In this document: one piece after another, positions 43,546 to 54,777 of the stretch
Position numbering within the stretch: the first letter of the stretch is position 1
How the letters are laid out: each line of letters begins with the position of its first letter
NCBI GenBank assembly: GCA_961205875.1
Contig: OY540815.1
Span: 4,340,001 to 4,404,000, forward strand
Direction of reading: 5' to 3'
Source of the DNA: Sialis fuliginosa
Taxonomy: Eukaryota > Arthropoda > Insecta > Megaloptera > Sialidae
DNA: 64,000 nucleotides
The notes under the pieces: model-generated
What the model saw: the letters and a program-made list of their open reading frames with translations, nothing else
Told to the model about the DNA's origin: nothing
Databases searched by the model: none
Translations under genes and position numbers: made by a program

Positions 43546-45672
43546 TACACTTGTGTAGTTCACGAACGAACTAGTTCAAAAGAGCGCTCCCACACGAGAA
43601 CTAGAGAAACTAGTTCGTATATGCTCCGCTCTTTTAGTTCAATAGTTCCCGATACACTTCAAATACACTGTTCTAAAAATGAGATTGTACGATTTTTATA
43701 TTTAATAATTTACGTTTTCAATACTTCATTACCAATTTTGAATTTAAAAAGCACATGATTTTGATGTTATTTTATGACAATCAACAAGTATCATTGAAAA
43801 TGTTTCATAAATTTAATATACAGGGTGGAGCAATAGTGTGTGGAAGTTCGATAGCTCGTAGACCATAACAGATAAGAAAAAAATTCTAATGCAGATGGAA
43901 ACTGTGGGTAAATGCGCATACATAGAAATTATTTTCAAATGTACAGGGTGCTACAAAAAAGTGTGGAACGCTTAAGGTAATTTTTTTTAAATGGAATGCC
44001 CTGATTATTTTTGTATATTTAAAACTTCTCTTGGGATGTTTATTCATATCAAAAATATTAGCCCCATCTGATGTCCGGTTTAGACGTAATAATATATTTT
44101 TCAAAAAAATTGACTTTTACATTACTCCACTTAAAAATTCACCACTTCCGCGGCCGCAGCTTTGAAGACGAAATTAAATATAAACCTTATTGTAGGAGGT
44201 TGGTGTGTACTTTTGCTTCAATATCTTTGAGCCACCATGTACAAGGTGTTCAAAATTAATTTTCAAATTTTGAGAACTTCAAAGTTATTTTTCTCAACTA
44301 TTTCAAATGGAACACCCTATATATTTTTTAATGATGTTATGTAGAATTGCATAACGAACATTTTTTGTTTGTTCATCCTTATGGTTATTTGTAACCATTT
44401 TTGAATTATTGAGCAAAAAGTACAAAATTCAGCAATATTTACTAAAAAAATTTAATTTTTTTTCAAAAAAAATAAAACACCATGTACAGGATCTTCATGT
44501 TGCCCATAAAAACAGCTTGAATTTTTTTCAGCTAGCAAACAGACGCTTTATTGTTTTATTGAACACAAACAACCAAAATAATTTACAATCATATAAATTC
44601 ATTAATGAGCAGTGTGAAATTGAGACAGAAACATAAAATGCTGTTTTTATGGGCAACATTAAGATCCTGTACATGGTGTTTTATTTTATTTGAAAAAAAT
44701 TTAACTTTTTTTTAGTAAATATTGTTGAATTATGTACTTTTTGCTCAATAATTCTAAAATGGTTACAAATAACCATAAGGATGAACAAACAAAAAATGTT
44801 CGTTATGTAATTCTACATAACATCATTAAAAAATATATAGGGTGTTCCATTTGAAATAGTTGAAAAAAATAACTTTGAAGTTCTCAAAATTTGAAAATTA
44901 ATTTTGAACACCCTGTACATGGTGGCTCAAAGATATTGAAGCAAAAGTACACACCAACCTCCTACAATAAGGTTTATATTTAATTTCGTCTTCAAAGCTG
45001 CGGCCGCGGAAGTGGTGAATTTTTAAGTGGAGTAATGTAAAAGTCAATTTTTTTGAAAAATATATTATTACGTCTAAACCGGACATCAGATGGGGCTAAT
45101 ATTTTTGATATGAATAAACATCCCAAGAGAAGTTTTAAATATACAAAAATAATCAGGGCATTCCATTTAAAAAAAATTACCTTAAGCGTTCCACACTTTT
45201 TTGTAGCACCCTGTACATTTGAAAATAATTTCTATGTATGCGCATTTACCCACAGTTTCCATCTGCATTAGAATTTTTTTCTTATCTGTTATGGTCTACG
45301 AGCTATCGACCATCCACACACTATTGCCCCACCCTGTATATCGAGGGTTCGATTAAAAAAAAAGATTATTGCAAATATATACATTTAAAAATATCGATCG
45401 TGTCTATCAATTAATAACGAATTCAAAATTGTAGCAGTTTGCATTTCTATAGCAAAATGAAAAAAATAGTAGTACAAAATTACTAATTAAACAATGTAAT
45501 TATACATTAAAAATCCAACAATCCAATATATGTATCTAAATCAATAAATTGTCATCGTATAGTCCGGAAAAAAATTCTATGAACTAAAAAAACTAGAAGA
45601 ACGAACTAGTTCATTAAAGACCACTGAACTATAGGGAGCGCTCTCTGTCATGAACTAAAATGCCCAACTCTA
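43546..45672. mobile_element. hAT-like element, 2127 bp, carrying a nested hairpin
   Basis: CTAAAAAC at 43538-43545 and 45673-45680 is a perfect 8-bp TSD. Left tip TACACTTGTGTAGTTCACGA; the right tip reads inward TAGAGTTGGGCATTTTAGTT. Subterminal GAACTAGTTC and AGCGCTCCC motifs occur near both ends in inverted order. Without the nested hairpin (43821-45336) it would be about 610 bp. No transposase. Confidence 0.85.
43821..45336. mobile_element. 1.5-kb near-perfect hairpin element (CAGGGTGG ends)
   Basis: TA then CAGGGTGGAGCAATAGTGTG, mirrored at the right end before TA. Arms 43821-44516 and about 44640-45336 flank a spacer of about 123 bp. Two small frames (72 and 62 codons) are identical in the two arms, showing near-identical arms. 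Inside the arms the end motif recurs: ACAGGGTGCTAC (about 43943), ACAAGGTGTTC (about 44241), ACACCCTATA (about 44312), and inverted at the other side. The frames are products of the palindrome, not genes. Confidence 0.92.
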
Positions 45673-45680
45673 CTAAAAAC

Positions 45681-46303
45681 CCATCAAGGGGGCCTTTCTA
45701 AGGTCACCCAATAGTGTCAATATTGAGCGCCTTAGAAACCATGAATTTTTTGTCTGAAACATATTCACATACAACTTGTAACAGACATAACACAAAACCA
45801 TGTAAGTAGAAACTAATTACAAATGTAATATACATTATTCACACATATTCTACATTTATTTACGTAACCCGGTCGTGTTTTAATCCGTACACTGTATGCG
45901 AACACACGTGTCCATTTTAAAACTTCAGAACACATTGTCTGCACACACGCACACACATACGCACATACACACATACACCAGCGTCAAATCCACTCGTTGA
46001 AGCGAGTAATAAGGTTTTAAAATATTATGTACCCGCCGCCGCACTCTTGATGAAATTCAGCTGTTATGAGTTGATTCTCACACGGTTTTGCTCAAAACAA
46101 ATGTAGTATTCAAAATGCAGACGAGCTTTGGTCTGAGGTGGGTGTGGGTGTGTGTACGGTGGTGTCTAATCATGTATGGTCGATGTGTTTAAATTACAGG
46201 AAAATGTTGTTTCAGAAATATGCTTTTTTTTATTTTGCAGTGTCGAGATTTTAGTTTAAATTAAATTTTACAAATAATAAACAAAAGTAACGAAAAATAA
46301 GTA
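45681..46303. other. Intervening sequence with CA/GT microsatellites
   Basis: Imperfect CA repeat at about 45939-45976 and GT-rich run at about 46137-46166. GC is somewhat higher at 45990-46170 with no frame that I can defend. Could be host regulatory sequence. Confidence 0.5.
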
Positions 46304-46710
46304 AGGTACTGACACCATTCTTGAACGCTTTAAGAACAAGGTATACTGTTTTTGGGATTGATGGGCTTCTTGTTTGTAATACTCATGAACTGATGTTACT
46401 AATGAAACAAATACTTATTTATTAATTCAATTTAATTACCAAAGTCCCTAAATACAGTTTGTTTTTTTAAATTATAGCGTTTTATGTTTTTTCTCCTGTA
46501 TTGGATAAAGTAAAACCAGTAATGAGTACCCAGTGATGGACACTTGCTAATGATTACAAAATGATAAGTACTACGACACAAAAGTAAATTTTGAAATAGT
46601 GTAAAGCAGATGTTAATGTAATCAGATATCAACAAATATTTCTAATTTAGTACATTTAATTAAACAAGAATCCAACACTAGGGTATGATCCCGGACTGGT
46701 GCCAGTACCT
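46304..46710 (+). mobile_element. TA-flanked MITE, family B copy 3 (407 bp)
   Basis: TA (46302-46303) then AGGTACTGACACCATTCTTG. The right end reads inward AGGTACTGGCACCAGTCCGG before TA (46711-46712). Interior as in 9016-9581 with internal deletions. Confidence 0.85.
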
Positions 46711-46775
46711 TATATGAAGATACATAAATATTATTTTTTATACATTAATGTTATATATGTACTAGTTTGCTTATT

Positions 46776-47060
46776 TTTTAGGGTTACGTACCTCAAAATG
46801 AAAAACGGTACCCTTATAGGATCATTTTGTTGTCCGTCAATACTCTTTTTTTCTTCGAACGACTAGAGGATCAAGTTGAAATTAATATAAATTACTTAAG
46901 TCCTGTAAAAAATTCAGGTCTCTATTTCAATGTAATAAAAAAATACGGCCTTTCAAAGTTTATTTTGATATTGATAGACTGACTATAGATCATCAAAACC
47001 TATAATAATATAAGATACTTCTTACCATTGACTTAGAATCTTGAAATTTGGCAAGGTCTC
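46776..47060 (+). repeat. Dispersed GGGTTACGTACCTC repeat
   Basis: AGGGTTACGTACCTCAAAAT, AACGGTACCCTTATAGGATC and ATTTTGTTGTCCGTC in order resemble an insect dispersed repeat of the form GGGTTCCGTACCTCAAAA with GGATCAxTTTGTTGTC. Non-coding. Confidence 0.6.
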
Positions 47061-47228
47061 ATAGCACAAGTAAAGGAAAAAAATCCAAAATCTTTAATTC
47101 CTAATTCTATGTGGAATTATTACGTGACAAACATAATTTTTCGGTTTCTTTCATACATGCAGCGTCTATGTAAATATGCCTTAACACAAAGGCTCCTTGG
47201 GAATCGGTTCCATTATCTATGTAACTAA

Positions 47229-48039
47229 TAGTGATGTAACGAATGTATGATTTTAAACATTCGCGAATGCGAATGCGAATATTGACTTTTTTTATTATAA
47301 ATTTTCCTTTTCATATTTTTTCGCTTTGCGGGGGGGCATGTAGCCATATCAGCTCCTTCAACTTTTTTTTTGTAAATTTTAATTTGTATTAATTTGATAA
47401 ATTTTTTGTATTTTTTTGTGGGGGGGGGGAACACGATCCATATAATCCCTTCTCTTTTAAATAATTATTGCATTATTTAATTAGTTTTTATTTTATAACT
47501 TTTACTTTTTTTTAGGGGTTGGGGCATGCTCCATACAACTCCCCCTCCCAAATGTATTGTATTATTTAAATTGTTTTAATTTCATAAAAAAAACTTTTTG
47601 GTGGGGTCTGGAGTACTCACTATGACAAACATTTCCCCCAAAAATAATTCAAATCGGTGCATTTTTACAGTAGTTATCGTGAACGATTGAAAATTTACAT
47701 TCAGACACACGCACAGCCGTCATGAGTAAATCAACTTTCTTTTACATTTTGAAGTTAGTACAGTCAGAATTTGCTCTTATCTCGTACACGATTTTTCGAC
47801 GGTATTACAATACTTCCATTTCTTCAGAACAAGGAAGTAAAAATAAACGTTAACTGTTCCTAAGTTCTTAAAAATAATTATTTAATATAATACATAGATA
47901 AAAAAATATTTTTTTTATTATTACAAAAAAAAGTAATATTCGCAAAAATATCCGCACTTTTTCTTGCGAATGCGAATGCGAGTGCGAATGTTAAAAAATG
48001 TGCGAATATTTGCGAATGCGAATATTCGTTACATCACTA
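47229..48039. mobile_element. hAT-like element, 811 bp, with GCGAAT arrays
   Basis: GTAACTAA at 47221-47228 and 48040-48047 is a perfect 8-bp TSD. Ends TAGTGATGTAACGAATGTAT and, inward from the right, TAGTGATGTAACGAATATTC. Both subterminal regions hold tandem GCGAAT hexamers (about 47260-47280 and 47967-48025, in opposite orientation). No transposase; the minus frame at 47225-47434 overlaps the end and is not a gene. Confidence 0.92.
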
Positions 48040-48274
48040 GTAACTAACTATTGCCAATAATTACATTTTGCATAACGGTATAGAACTCTCAGGTCGCAAG
48101 TGTGGTAGTCGCGAAAACAACCGATTTGGATAGTTATTTTACTGTTAGAAAGTTTTTTTTTCAGAGTATATTAATTTATAATATTCAAATACAGACTGGA
48201 TAAACATTAAAAAAAAAAATTGGATTCTACAACCTAAATTGTTAATTATTTATAAAAAAAATTGTTTCTATATT

Positions 48275-49519
48275 TGAGCCGTTTATTATGAATGTGGCCT
48301 AGCTCCATTTTTCAATTTTTTTTTGTTGACTGTAGTAACGTGTATAATTAGAAGTAAACTATCATAAAAAACAATTTTTGGTTAAATATATTCAAAGAAA
48401 AAAATTTTTTTGAACACATCAATTTTCACAATTAATTTCAAGTTAAAAGTTTATTTTAAAAGTGGCCTAACTCCACTTCATTATTAATAATGTTGTTTTA
48501 TTTATCACAATAGCTGGAAAACGAAAGCTTTCTATGGAAAATGTTTGGTACAAAAGTTTTAGGATTTGACGAGAAAAACCCAATGAAGGTAACAATTTTG
48601 ACCTTGAGTAGAGGTTTTAAGGTCATTTTGGGATCAGCAAATTTTTTTTAAATAGAAACTTAGTTATTTTTTGTAGACTTGTATTTTGCAAAAAAATCGA
48701 AATAACGTTTGCTTGAAAAGTTTTTTTTTTAATTTCAATTTTAACGTAATTTAAAAAAAAATTTACATAAAATTTTTTTTTTGTGATTTGAAGAAAAATG
48801 CAGTTTAAAAAAATATTTTTTTTTTATAATTTCATAAATTTTTAAAATAAAATTTTTTTTTAATATTACAAAATTTAAAAAAATATGTTAAAATTGAAAT
48901 TTTTTATAAAACTTTTCAGACAAAAGTTATTTCTTTTTTTCTGCAAAATACGAATCTTCAAAAAAATAGATTTCCTTTGAAAAAAAATTATTGACCCCAA
49001 AATGACCTTCAAACCTCCACTCAAGGTCAAAATTTTTAACTCCATTGATTTTGTCCCTCTCAATCCTGAAACTTTTGTACCAAATATTTTCCCTAAAAAT
49101 CCATAGTTTTCCAGATATTAAACAATCTCAAGACTTAAAAATCACCTATATACACACTTAGATTTCCTGAATTGTATAGTTTTTTTACGAGTTATAAAGA
49201 AATAATATAAATTAAAATGAGTATTTTTTTTTTTCGATTTGAAGCATTTTAACTAACTACAAATGGAGTTGAGTTCTTTTAAATTAATAACAAACGTAAT
49301 TGTTGATTTTGAAAGTGGCCTAACTCTATTTGTGGTAAAAAAACACATATTTGGGGTTATTTTAACAGTAATTATAAATTTAACTCCTTTAGAAACACTT
49401 AATCAATGTGGCACATTGATATCTTATACGTATATTTTTAATTTTATTAAAACGCAAACTCTTTAATATCTCAGTTTAAACATAAATGGAGTTAGGCCAC
49501 TTTCAAAATCAACGGCTCA
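48275..49519. mobile_element. 1.25-kb palindromic element with GTGGCCTAACTCCA motifs
   Basis: The outer ends TGAGCCGTTTATTATGAATG and, inward from the right, TGAGCCGTTGATTTTGAAAG continue into GTGGCCTA.CTCCATTT. The motif GTGGCCTAACTC recurs at about 48472 and 49315 as well as at both ends (about 48294 and, inverted, 49485). The centre is a strong hairpin: 48511-48770 with 48860-49122, including GACCTTGAGTxGAGGTTT and GGTCATTTTGGG. The frames at 48875-49063 and 49263-49466 are shadows. Confidence 0.8.
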
Positions 49520-49559
49520 TTTAATAAAATGAAAAAACTTTCATATTAATTTATGTATA

Positions 49560-49840
49560 TTTGATATATGCGCGCGAAAATTATAAAAATAAACTAATCG
49601 GTTCTCATTTCGAATTTCTTTTACATAGTTGACTGCATTAAAAGTAAAAATATTGTCTGAAGTAAGCCTTAATAAGGCTCTATGAAACTTGGGAAAATTT
49701 GTACGGTTATTTTTTATTGACTAAACACGTTTTTAGTATGCGCGCGGAAAGAATACAAACATACTCGTCGATTTTGTTCATTCAAACCCATTTCTAATTT
49801 GTTTTACATGGCTGCCTGCACTAAAAGTATTTCCAGCTTA
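49560..49840 (+). repeat. Diverged direct duplication, period about 172 bp
   Basis: ATATGCGCGCG, TTCTTTTACATAGTTGACTG and CATTAAAAGTA near 49566-49650 recur as TATGCGCGCGG, TTGTTTTACATGGCTGCCTG and CACTAAAAGTA near 49738-49830. Confidence 0.55.
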
Positions 49841-49929
49841 ATTAATGTACGTCACAACTAATTCACCACAATTTTTTTATAAACATAAAACTTTAGAGTA
49901 TAGAGATATGACATTATTCATTTTTTTTA

Positions 49930-51048
49930 ATTAGCATCTTGTACTTTTAAAATAATTTTGAAATTTTCTATGAAATAGGTCATTACAACTTTTGTAGTCA
50001 AATATTCCCTTACGAAGATTATCTAAATTTGCTTTAAAAAATCGTCATTTGTTTTGTTCAATCGCTATTTACTTTGACATATTAAATGTCATTTTGACGT
50101 TTGCATAGTAGAAAAATTTAGATTTAGGATTGAAATTGTAAAAAAACTAAATATATACCAAAAAATTATCAAGCGCGTAATAAGAAAAATTTCGATTTAA
50201 TATTTACTATTAAAATTGTATAAAAATTAAATGGTTAAGTTCATGTGAATACTTGATCGGTATTTATTAAAATTCTTCGATAATAAACTAACTTTAGTGG
50301 ATTTAGCACGAGCAGTGGCGCCGGAACCAATTTTGTGCATTTACTTAGTAGATGTTTTTTCATAATATTTGTAGTTACGAGAAAAAAAAATCTGCCAAGT
50401 AAATGCACAATGCTTCCTCGTACTAAATTCACAAAAGGTAGTTAATTATTGAACAATTTAAATAAAACCCGATAAATTGTTCAGATAAATTATCTGGCAT
50501 TGGTTAACCATTTAATTTTTTACAATTTTACTACCTGATTATTTTTTCGTATATTTTTAATTTCTGAGAATTTCAATCTAAATCTAAATTTTTGAAAATG
50601 ACATTTAAAATGTCAACATGACATTTAATATTTCGAATATGACGATTTTTTTAAACAAATTGAGATAAATTTTTTAAGGAAATATTTTACAACAAACGTT
50701 GAATTTTGAAATTGAATGCTCTTCAAAAAAGATTCTATAAAATTTTTATGTAACATGTTCGTTCTTGAGATATCTTGAAAAAATAAATATTTTGGGATGT
50801 CACCCCTCCCCCTTTCCATCCAACTAAGTTTCATTAATATCGGTTCAGTGGTTCATGAGTTATTCGTATGACAAGGATTCGGGTAACAGACAGACGGACG
50901 GACAAACAGACAGACATGAAACGAAAAGTGTATGTCTTGACCTGAAACGGAAAGATCAATTTAAAATTTTGAAATCGTAGAACAATTTTTTTTGTCTCAT
51001 TCTAAAACAATCACAAAGCGTCTCGTATCTTCTATTTTGCGAGGAAGC
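49930..51048. repeat. Dispersed repeat A, tail-to-tail inverted pair (copy 10)
   Basis: A plus-oriented far half (TTTACTTTGACATATTAAAT, TGACGTTTGCATAGTAGAAA up to GTGCATTTACTTAGTAGATG) is followed directly by a minus-oriented long copy (CTGCCAAGTAAATGCACAAT to GCGAGGAAGCAA). The pair can fold back over about 300 bp. The minus frame at 50625-50834 and others are shadows. Confidence 0.8.
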
Positions 51049-51639
51049 AAAATATCTAATCTGAACTGAAAAATGTTAAAATCATCTTTTTTGTTACAAT
51101 GTTATAGATATAATCAAATCAAGAAACATTACAGTTACAACTTAAGTGTGACAACAACTAACTATCTATGTTACATAGAAACAAAAACCACTATCATTAT
51201 AATTACATCCCAACCAAACCGTAGAATAAAAACTATCGAGTTTTTTCATCCACTATCACGATGCACTTAATCGCGAAATTGTTGCGATGATAAGAAATCC
51301 AGAGCACAAGACATAAATTTATGCAAATCCTTCACCGGAGATGGGTAAATTCCCCGGCATCATGACGAGTGGTTCGTGTTTACGAATAAATCAAGCCCGC
51401 GCTGTTTAAAATGTTAATACCGATGAAATATTACTCGTATGATTTCGAGTCTGATAAAAGGTGCGCTTCTGTTACAAGCCCAGGAGCGCGGATTTCTAAT
51501 AGTGTGAAGTACGGTACCAGATCAATTACAAAAATCATCTATCCCACACTATAATATAAACCCTAGCGTATATTGTATGTACATATTTATTTAGGATGTT
51601 ATTTTTATTTATTTTCTCGGTCTCATTAGCCTATGTTTT
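51049..51639. other. No gene seen; GC-richer patch near 51330-51530
   Basis: CACCGGAGATGGGTAAATTC, GACGAGTGGTTCGTGTTTAC and CAAGCCCAGGAGCGCGGATT lie in a patch clearly less AT-rich than its flanks and unlike any repeat here. No frame longer than about 60 codons. Possible conserved non-coding host sequence. Confidence 0.35.
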
Positions 51640-52125
51640 AGTTTTGGATCAAAAGTTAATTGTTCCCAAATTTCAGATTCGTATAAGATTAAACCTGTGA
51701 ACAGCGCAAACCGAGTCTTTTTTCCATGTGATTTAACATGGGAAAAATTACTTTTTTACTTATGCGTGAATAGCTCGTTTCTCACAGCAGCATATTATAG
51801 AGAATTAAATTTCCTACAAAAAAAATGCTAAGTGCTCAATTCATAGATCCTGTACTTTTAAAGAAATATTCGTTTGAACATTATTATAAAAAGTAAAATA
51901 CAATTTTTCTGATAATTTTTAAACATAATATTTTAAAATTTACTGGATTTATGAATTGAGTACTTAATTCTCTACAAAATATTGCTCTGAGATATAAAAA
52001 AAAAATTTCAACGAGGTGTTCACGCGTAAGTAAAAAAGTAATTTTTTCCATGTTAATCAAATGGGAAATGACTCGGTTTAAACCGTTCACAGCTTTGATC
52101 TACGAGTCTGAAATTTTGAAAAAAA
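51640..52125. repeat. Foldback of about 490 bp
   Basis: AAAGTTAATTGTTCCCAAAT, GCGCAAACCGAGTCTTTTTT and CATGGGAAAAATTACTTTTT at the left are mirrored by AAAAAAGTAATTTTTTCCAT, GACTCGGTTTAAACCG and GAGTCTGAAATTTT at the right. A single arm occurs at 35080-35340. Confidence 0.75.
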
Positions 52126-52536
52126 AAACATAAGCTAATGGAACCGAGAAAAAAATAAAAAACACCCTAGTATATACAGTGTATTCCAAGTTGATTAAGA
52201 CATAGGAAATTTAACATGGGGATTATTTGAAATGTTGTAGTAGCCTTTGGTCAAATTTAACAATTGGTGCATTTTGAAACGCCGTCACAAAATTTTTAAA
52301 ATAGTGATTAATATTTTGTTTTCAATTTTATATCTGTCAAAAAATATTAAATATTAAATATAATCACGGAATAATTAAAATATTATTAGCACACCCAAAG
52401 CAAGCTTTGAAGTGTGGTATTACTCTCGTCCTATTATTTTTTTCGTATAAAAATTGATAAAATGAGCATTATATGTTAAATTTCTTCAGTAACCCCCTTA
52501 AATGTTTACATTTTCTGAATGAGAACATTACAGTCT
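52126..52536. other. AT-rich sequence, no gene seen
   Basis: CAGTGTATTCCAAGTTGATT near 52179 after TATATA looks like the tip of another TA-flanked element, without a partner found. Confidence 0.35.
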
Positions 52537-52829
52537 TGTTGTGTATTAAATTAGGGGTGCACTTACCGTGAGTTGTCCCCGTAGCCGATACATGCGTAAT
52601 TTCACTATATTTTAAAATGTAGTATTTATTTCACTATAGTATTAAGTTAACACACACAATATTATTAAATACCGAACTGTCGTAGTGAAGTACTTGTATA
52701 TAATAGTAATGTTTATATCTGAATTTATAAACTAATAGTTTAATAGTTTTAGTGCACTATGCTGCCATCTGTTGATTGTTTATTTACTTAATGTTTAATT
52801 ACTTTAAATATAGATAGCAGTACACAACA
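52537..52829 (-). repeat. Ty3/Gypsy 3' LTR, 293 bp
   Basis: Bounded by the 9-bp inverted repeat TGTTGTGTA...TACACAACA, with TG...CA at both termini. On the minus strand it follows directly on a purine-rich tract (52830-52843) and the end of a pol remnant, as expected for a 3' LTR. No matching 5' LTR in the window. Confidence 0.75.
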
Positions 52830-52843
52830 CTCCTCCGCCTCTT
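52830..52843 (-). other. Polypurine tract
   Basis: Minus-strand AAGAGGCGGAGGAG lies immediately before the LTR tip TGTTGTG, the position of the plus-strand primer in LTR retroelements. Confidence 0.7.
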
Positions 52844-53205
52844 AAAATTCTTGGGAGTAACGTGAAGCTCGTCGAATGTTTTCGCGAGGCCGTAGTTTCA
52901 TGGGACTTCTTGAAGGTATATTTGGAGGAACCACGCCTTCAGGAATTGTAGCAAGCTCTTAATTATTTTCTGGTTGCAGTGATTTATTTGTAAGCAGTAA
53001 CTGAGATGTCATTTTTAATTGGTCACTATGTTTTTTGAATTTTCTACCATCTACCTCGACTGTCCACACACGCTGTCTGTGCTGTTCAATCACTTTCCCC
53101 ACATTCCAAAAAACAGAATTTAATCCTTTATGTAGTTTTAGTTCAGGAAACAAAAACACAGCTCCATATAAACTTCTAAATAATCCCAATAGTAATGATA
53201 CTTAT
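52842..53205 (-). pseudogene. Ty3/Gypsy pol remnant (integrase C-terminus)
   Basis: On the minus strand the frame contains KLHKGLNSVFWNVGKVIEQH, then VEVDGRKFKKHSDQLKM. The GKVIEQ...VDGRxxxxHxDQL pattern matches the C-terminal domain of Ty3/Gypsy integrases. An in-frame TAA lies at 52959-52961, after which the frame continues with a proline/arginine-rich tail to TAA at 52842-52844. Upstream coding sequence is lost at the border of the hairpin 53206-54777. Dead fragment. Confidence 0.75.
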
Positions 53206-54777
53206 GGGGCATTCCACGCAAAATTTGCCACCAAAATTTTTTTTTCGTAAAACATTTTTTTTACGGTTCAGCAGTCAAAGATATTCGATACGTATTTTTT
53301 TATTTCAATCTGATACGCGTAATTTTCGAAAAAATTTTTTTTTTAATTCCGTTTGTAAAAAAGTACTTTTTTTCAATCGCTAATACTGCAATATCTAATG
53401 AAGATATAAAAAAAATTCCCAAACATGAAATGTGCGCCTTTTTCTCAGCTTTCTAATGAAGTATACTAAAACCCAATCTTATTATTTATTTAATGAAAAA
53501 AATTGAAATTTTATAAACAAATAGAATTTTTTCGAATTTGGACATGATTTTTTTTCTTTTTTTGTATTGAAAAAAGTAGCCAAAACGTTTTTCTTAATAC
53601 TGGCAAAATTTCAGAGTGGAGAGGTGAATACTTCCGGAGCAATTAATTTTTCAATCGCGGATTGCACGCGCAAAGCGTACCGCAGCGCGACTTGCTCGGA
53701 CTCGGGCTTGACTATAAGAGTTCTCCACGCCTACGCGCTGAGTAAAACACACAAAACAAAACACAAATTGGGACACAAAGGTGGTAAATGTGAAATGACG
53801 TTGAAACTTGAATTCAATGTTATAAGTTTATTTATTATCGTTAATATTGTATAATAAATTTTCATGACGTAAATTCTACAGCTTTTTCAAACATTTGAAA
53901 AAGTAACTTTACTATTTATTACATTTAGATGTACGTTTGACTTCTGATTTTTAAATCTATATAGAAGAATACTAAAAATGAGCCGAAATCCTCAAATTTG
54001 GAATTGTTGCCCTTAGAAAGCCGTAATTTATAACCTTACTTTTAATTATTTTTTTTTGTTTCCTTCTGGCACAGTTATAAATCTTTTTCCAGGACTTTTG
54101 TGAGTTAAATTGTCACAACAAAGTACGAAACAATATCACATTTACCACCTTGAGTTCAGAATCATATGAAATCCCTTCTTCATTTTTAATGTATACAATT
54201 GTAATCAAACCATTTTACAAGTATACGATTGTGTTTTACTCAGCGCGTAGGCGTGGAGAACTCTTATAGTCAAGCCCGAGTCCGAGCAAGTCGCGCTGCG
54301 GTACGCTTTGCGCGTGCAATCCGCGATTGAAAAATTAATTGCTCCGGAAGTATTCACCTCTCCACTCTGAAATTTTGCCAGTATTAAGAAAAACGTTTTG
54401 GCTACTTTTTTCAATACAAAAAAAGAAAAAAAATCATGTCCAAATTCGAAAAAATTCTATTTGTTTATAAAATTTCAATTTTTTTCATTAAATAAATAAT
54501 AAGATTGGGTTTTAGTATACTTCATTAGAAAGCTGAGAAAAAGGCGCACATTTCATGTTTGGGAATTTTTTTTATATCTTCATTAGATATTGCAGTATTA
54601 GCGATTGAAAAAAAGTACTTTTTTACAAACATGGAATTAAAAAAAATTTTTTTCGAAAATTACGCGTATCAGATTGAAATAAAAAAATACGTATCGAATA
54701 TTTTTGACTGCTGAACCGTAAAAAAAATGTTTTACGGAAAAAAAAATTTTGGTGGCAAATTTTGCGTGGAATGCCCC
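53206..54777. mobile_element. 1.57-kb hairpin element (GGGGCATTCCACG ends) inserted in a Gypsy remnant
   Basis: TTAT at 53202-53205 and 54778-54781 brackets GGGGCATTCCACGCAAAATT and its inverse, a likely 4-bp TSD. Arms are 53206-53750 and about 54231-54777; a 55-residue frame stretch is identical in both (53567 onward plus, 54414 downward minus). The spacer of about 480 bp again contains inverted GGTGGTAAATGTGA. The arms hold an 80-bp CpG-rich block (about 53655-53745). No transposase. Confidence 0.9.

Noticed and set aside
43886-45271. Identical 72- and 62-codon frames on opposite strands
   Set aside because: They are the two arms of one hairpin. Identity reflects palindrome structure, not duplicated genes.
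53567-54414. Paired frames of 95 and 69 codons with a shared N-terminus
   Set aside because: Arms of the hairpin 53206-54777 read in both directions. No domain and no gene signals.
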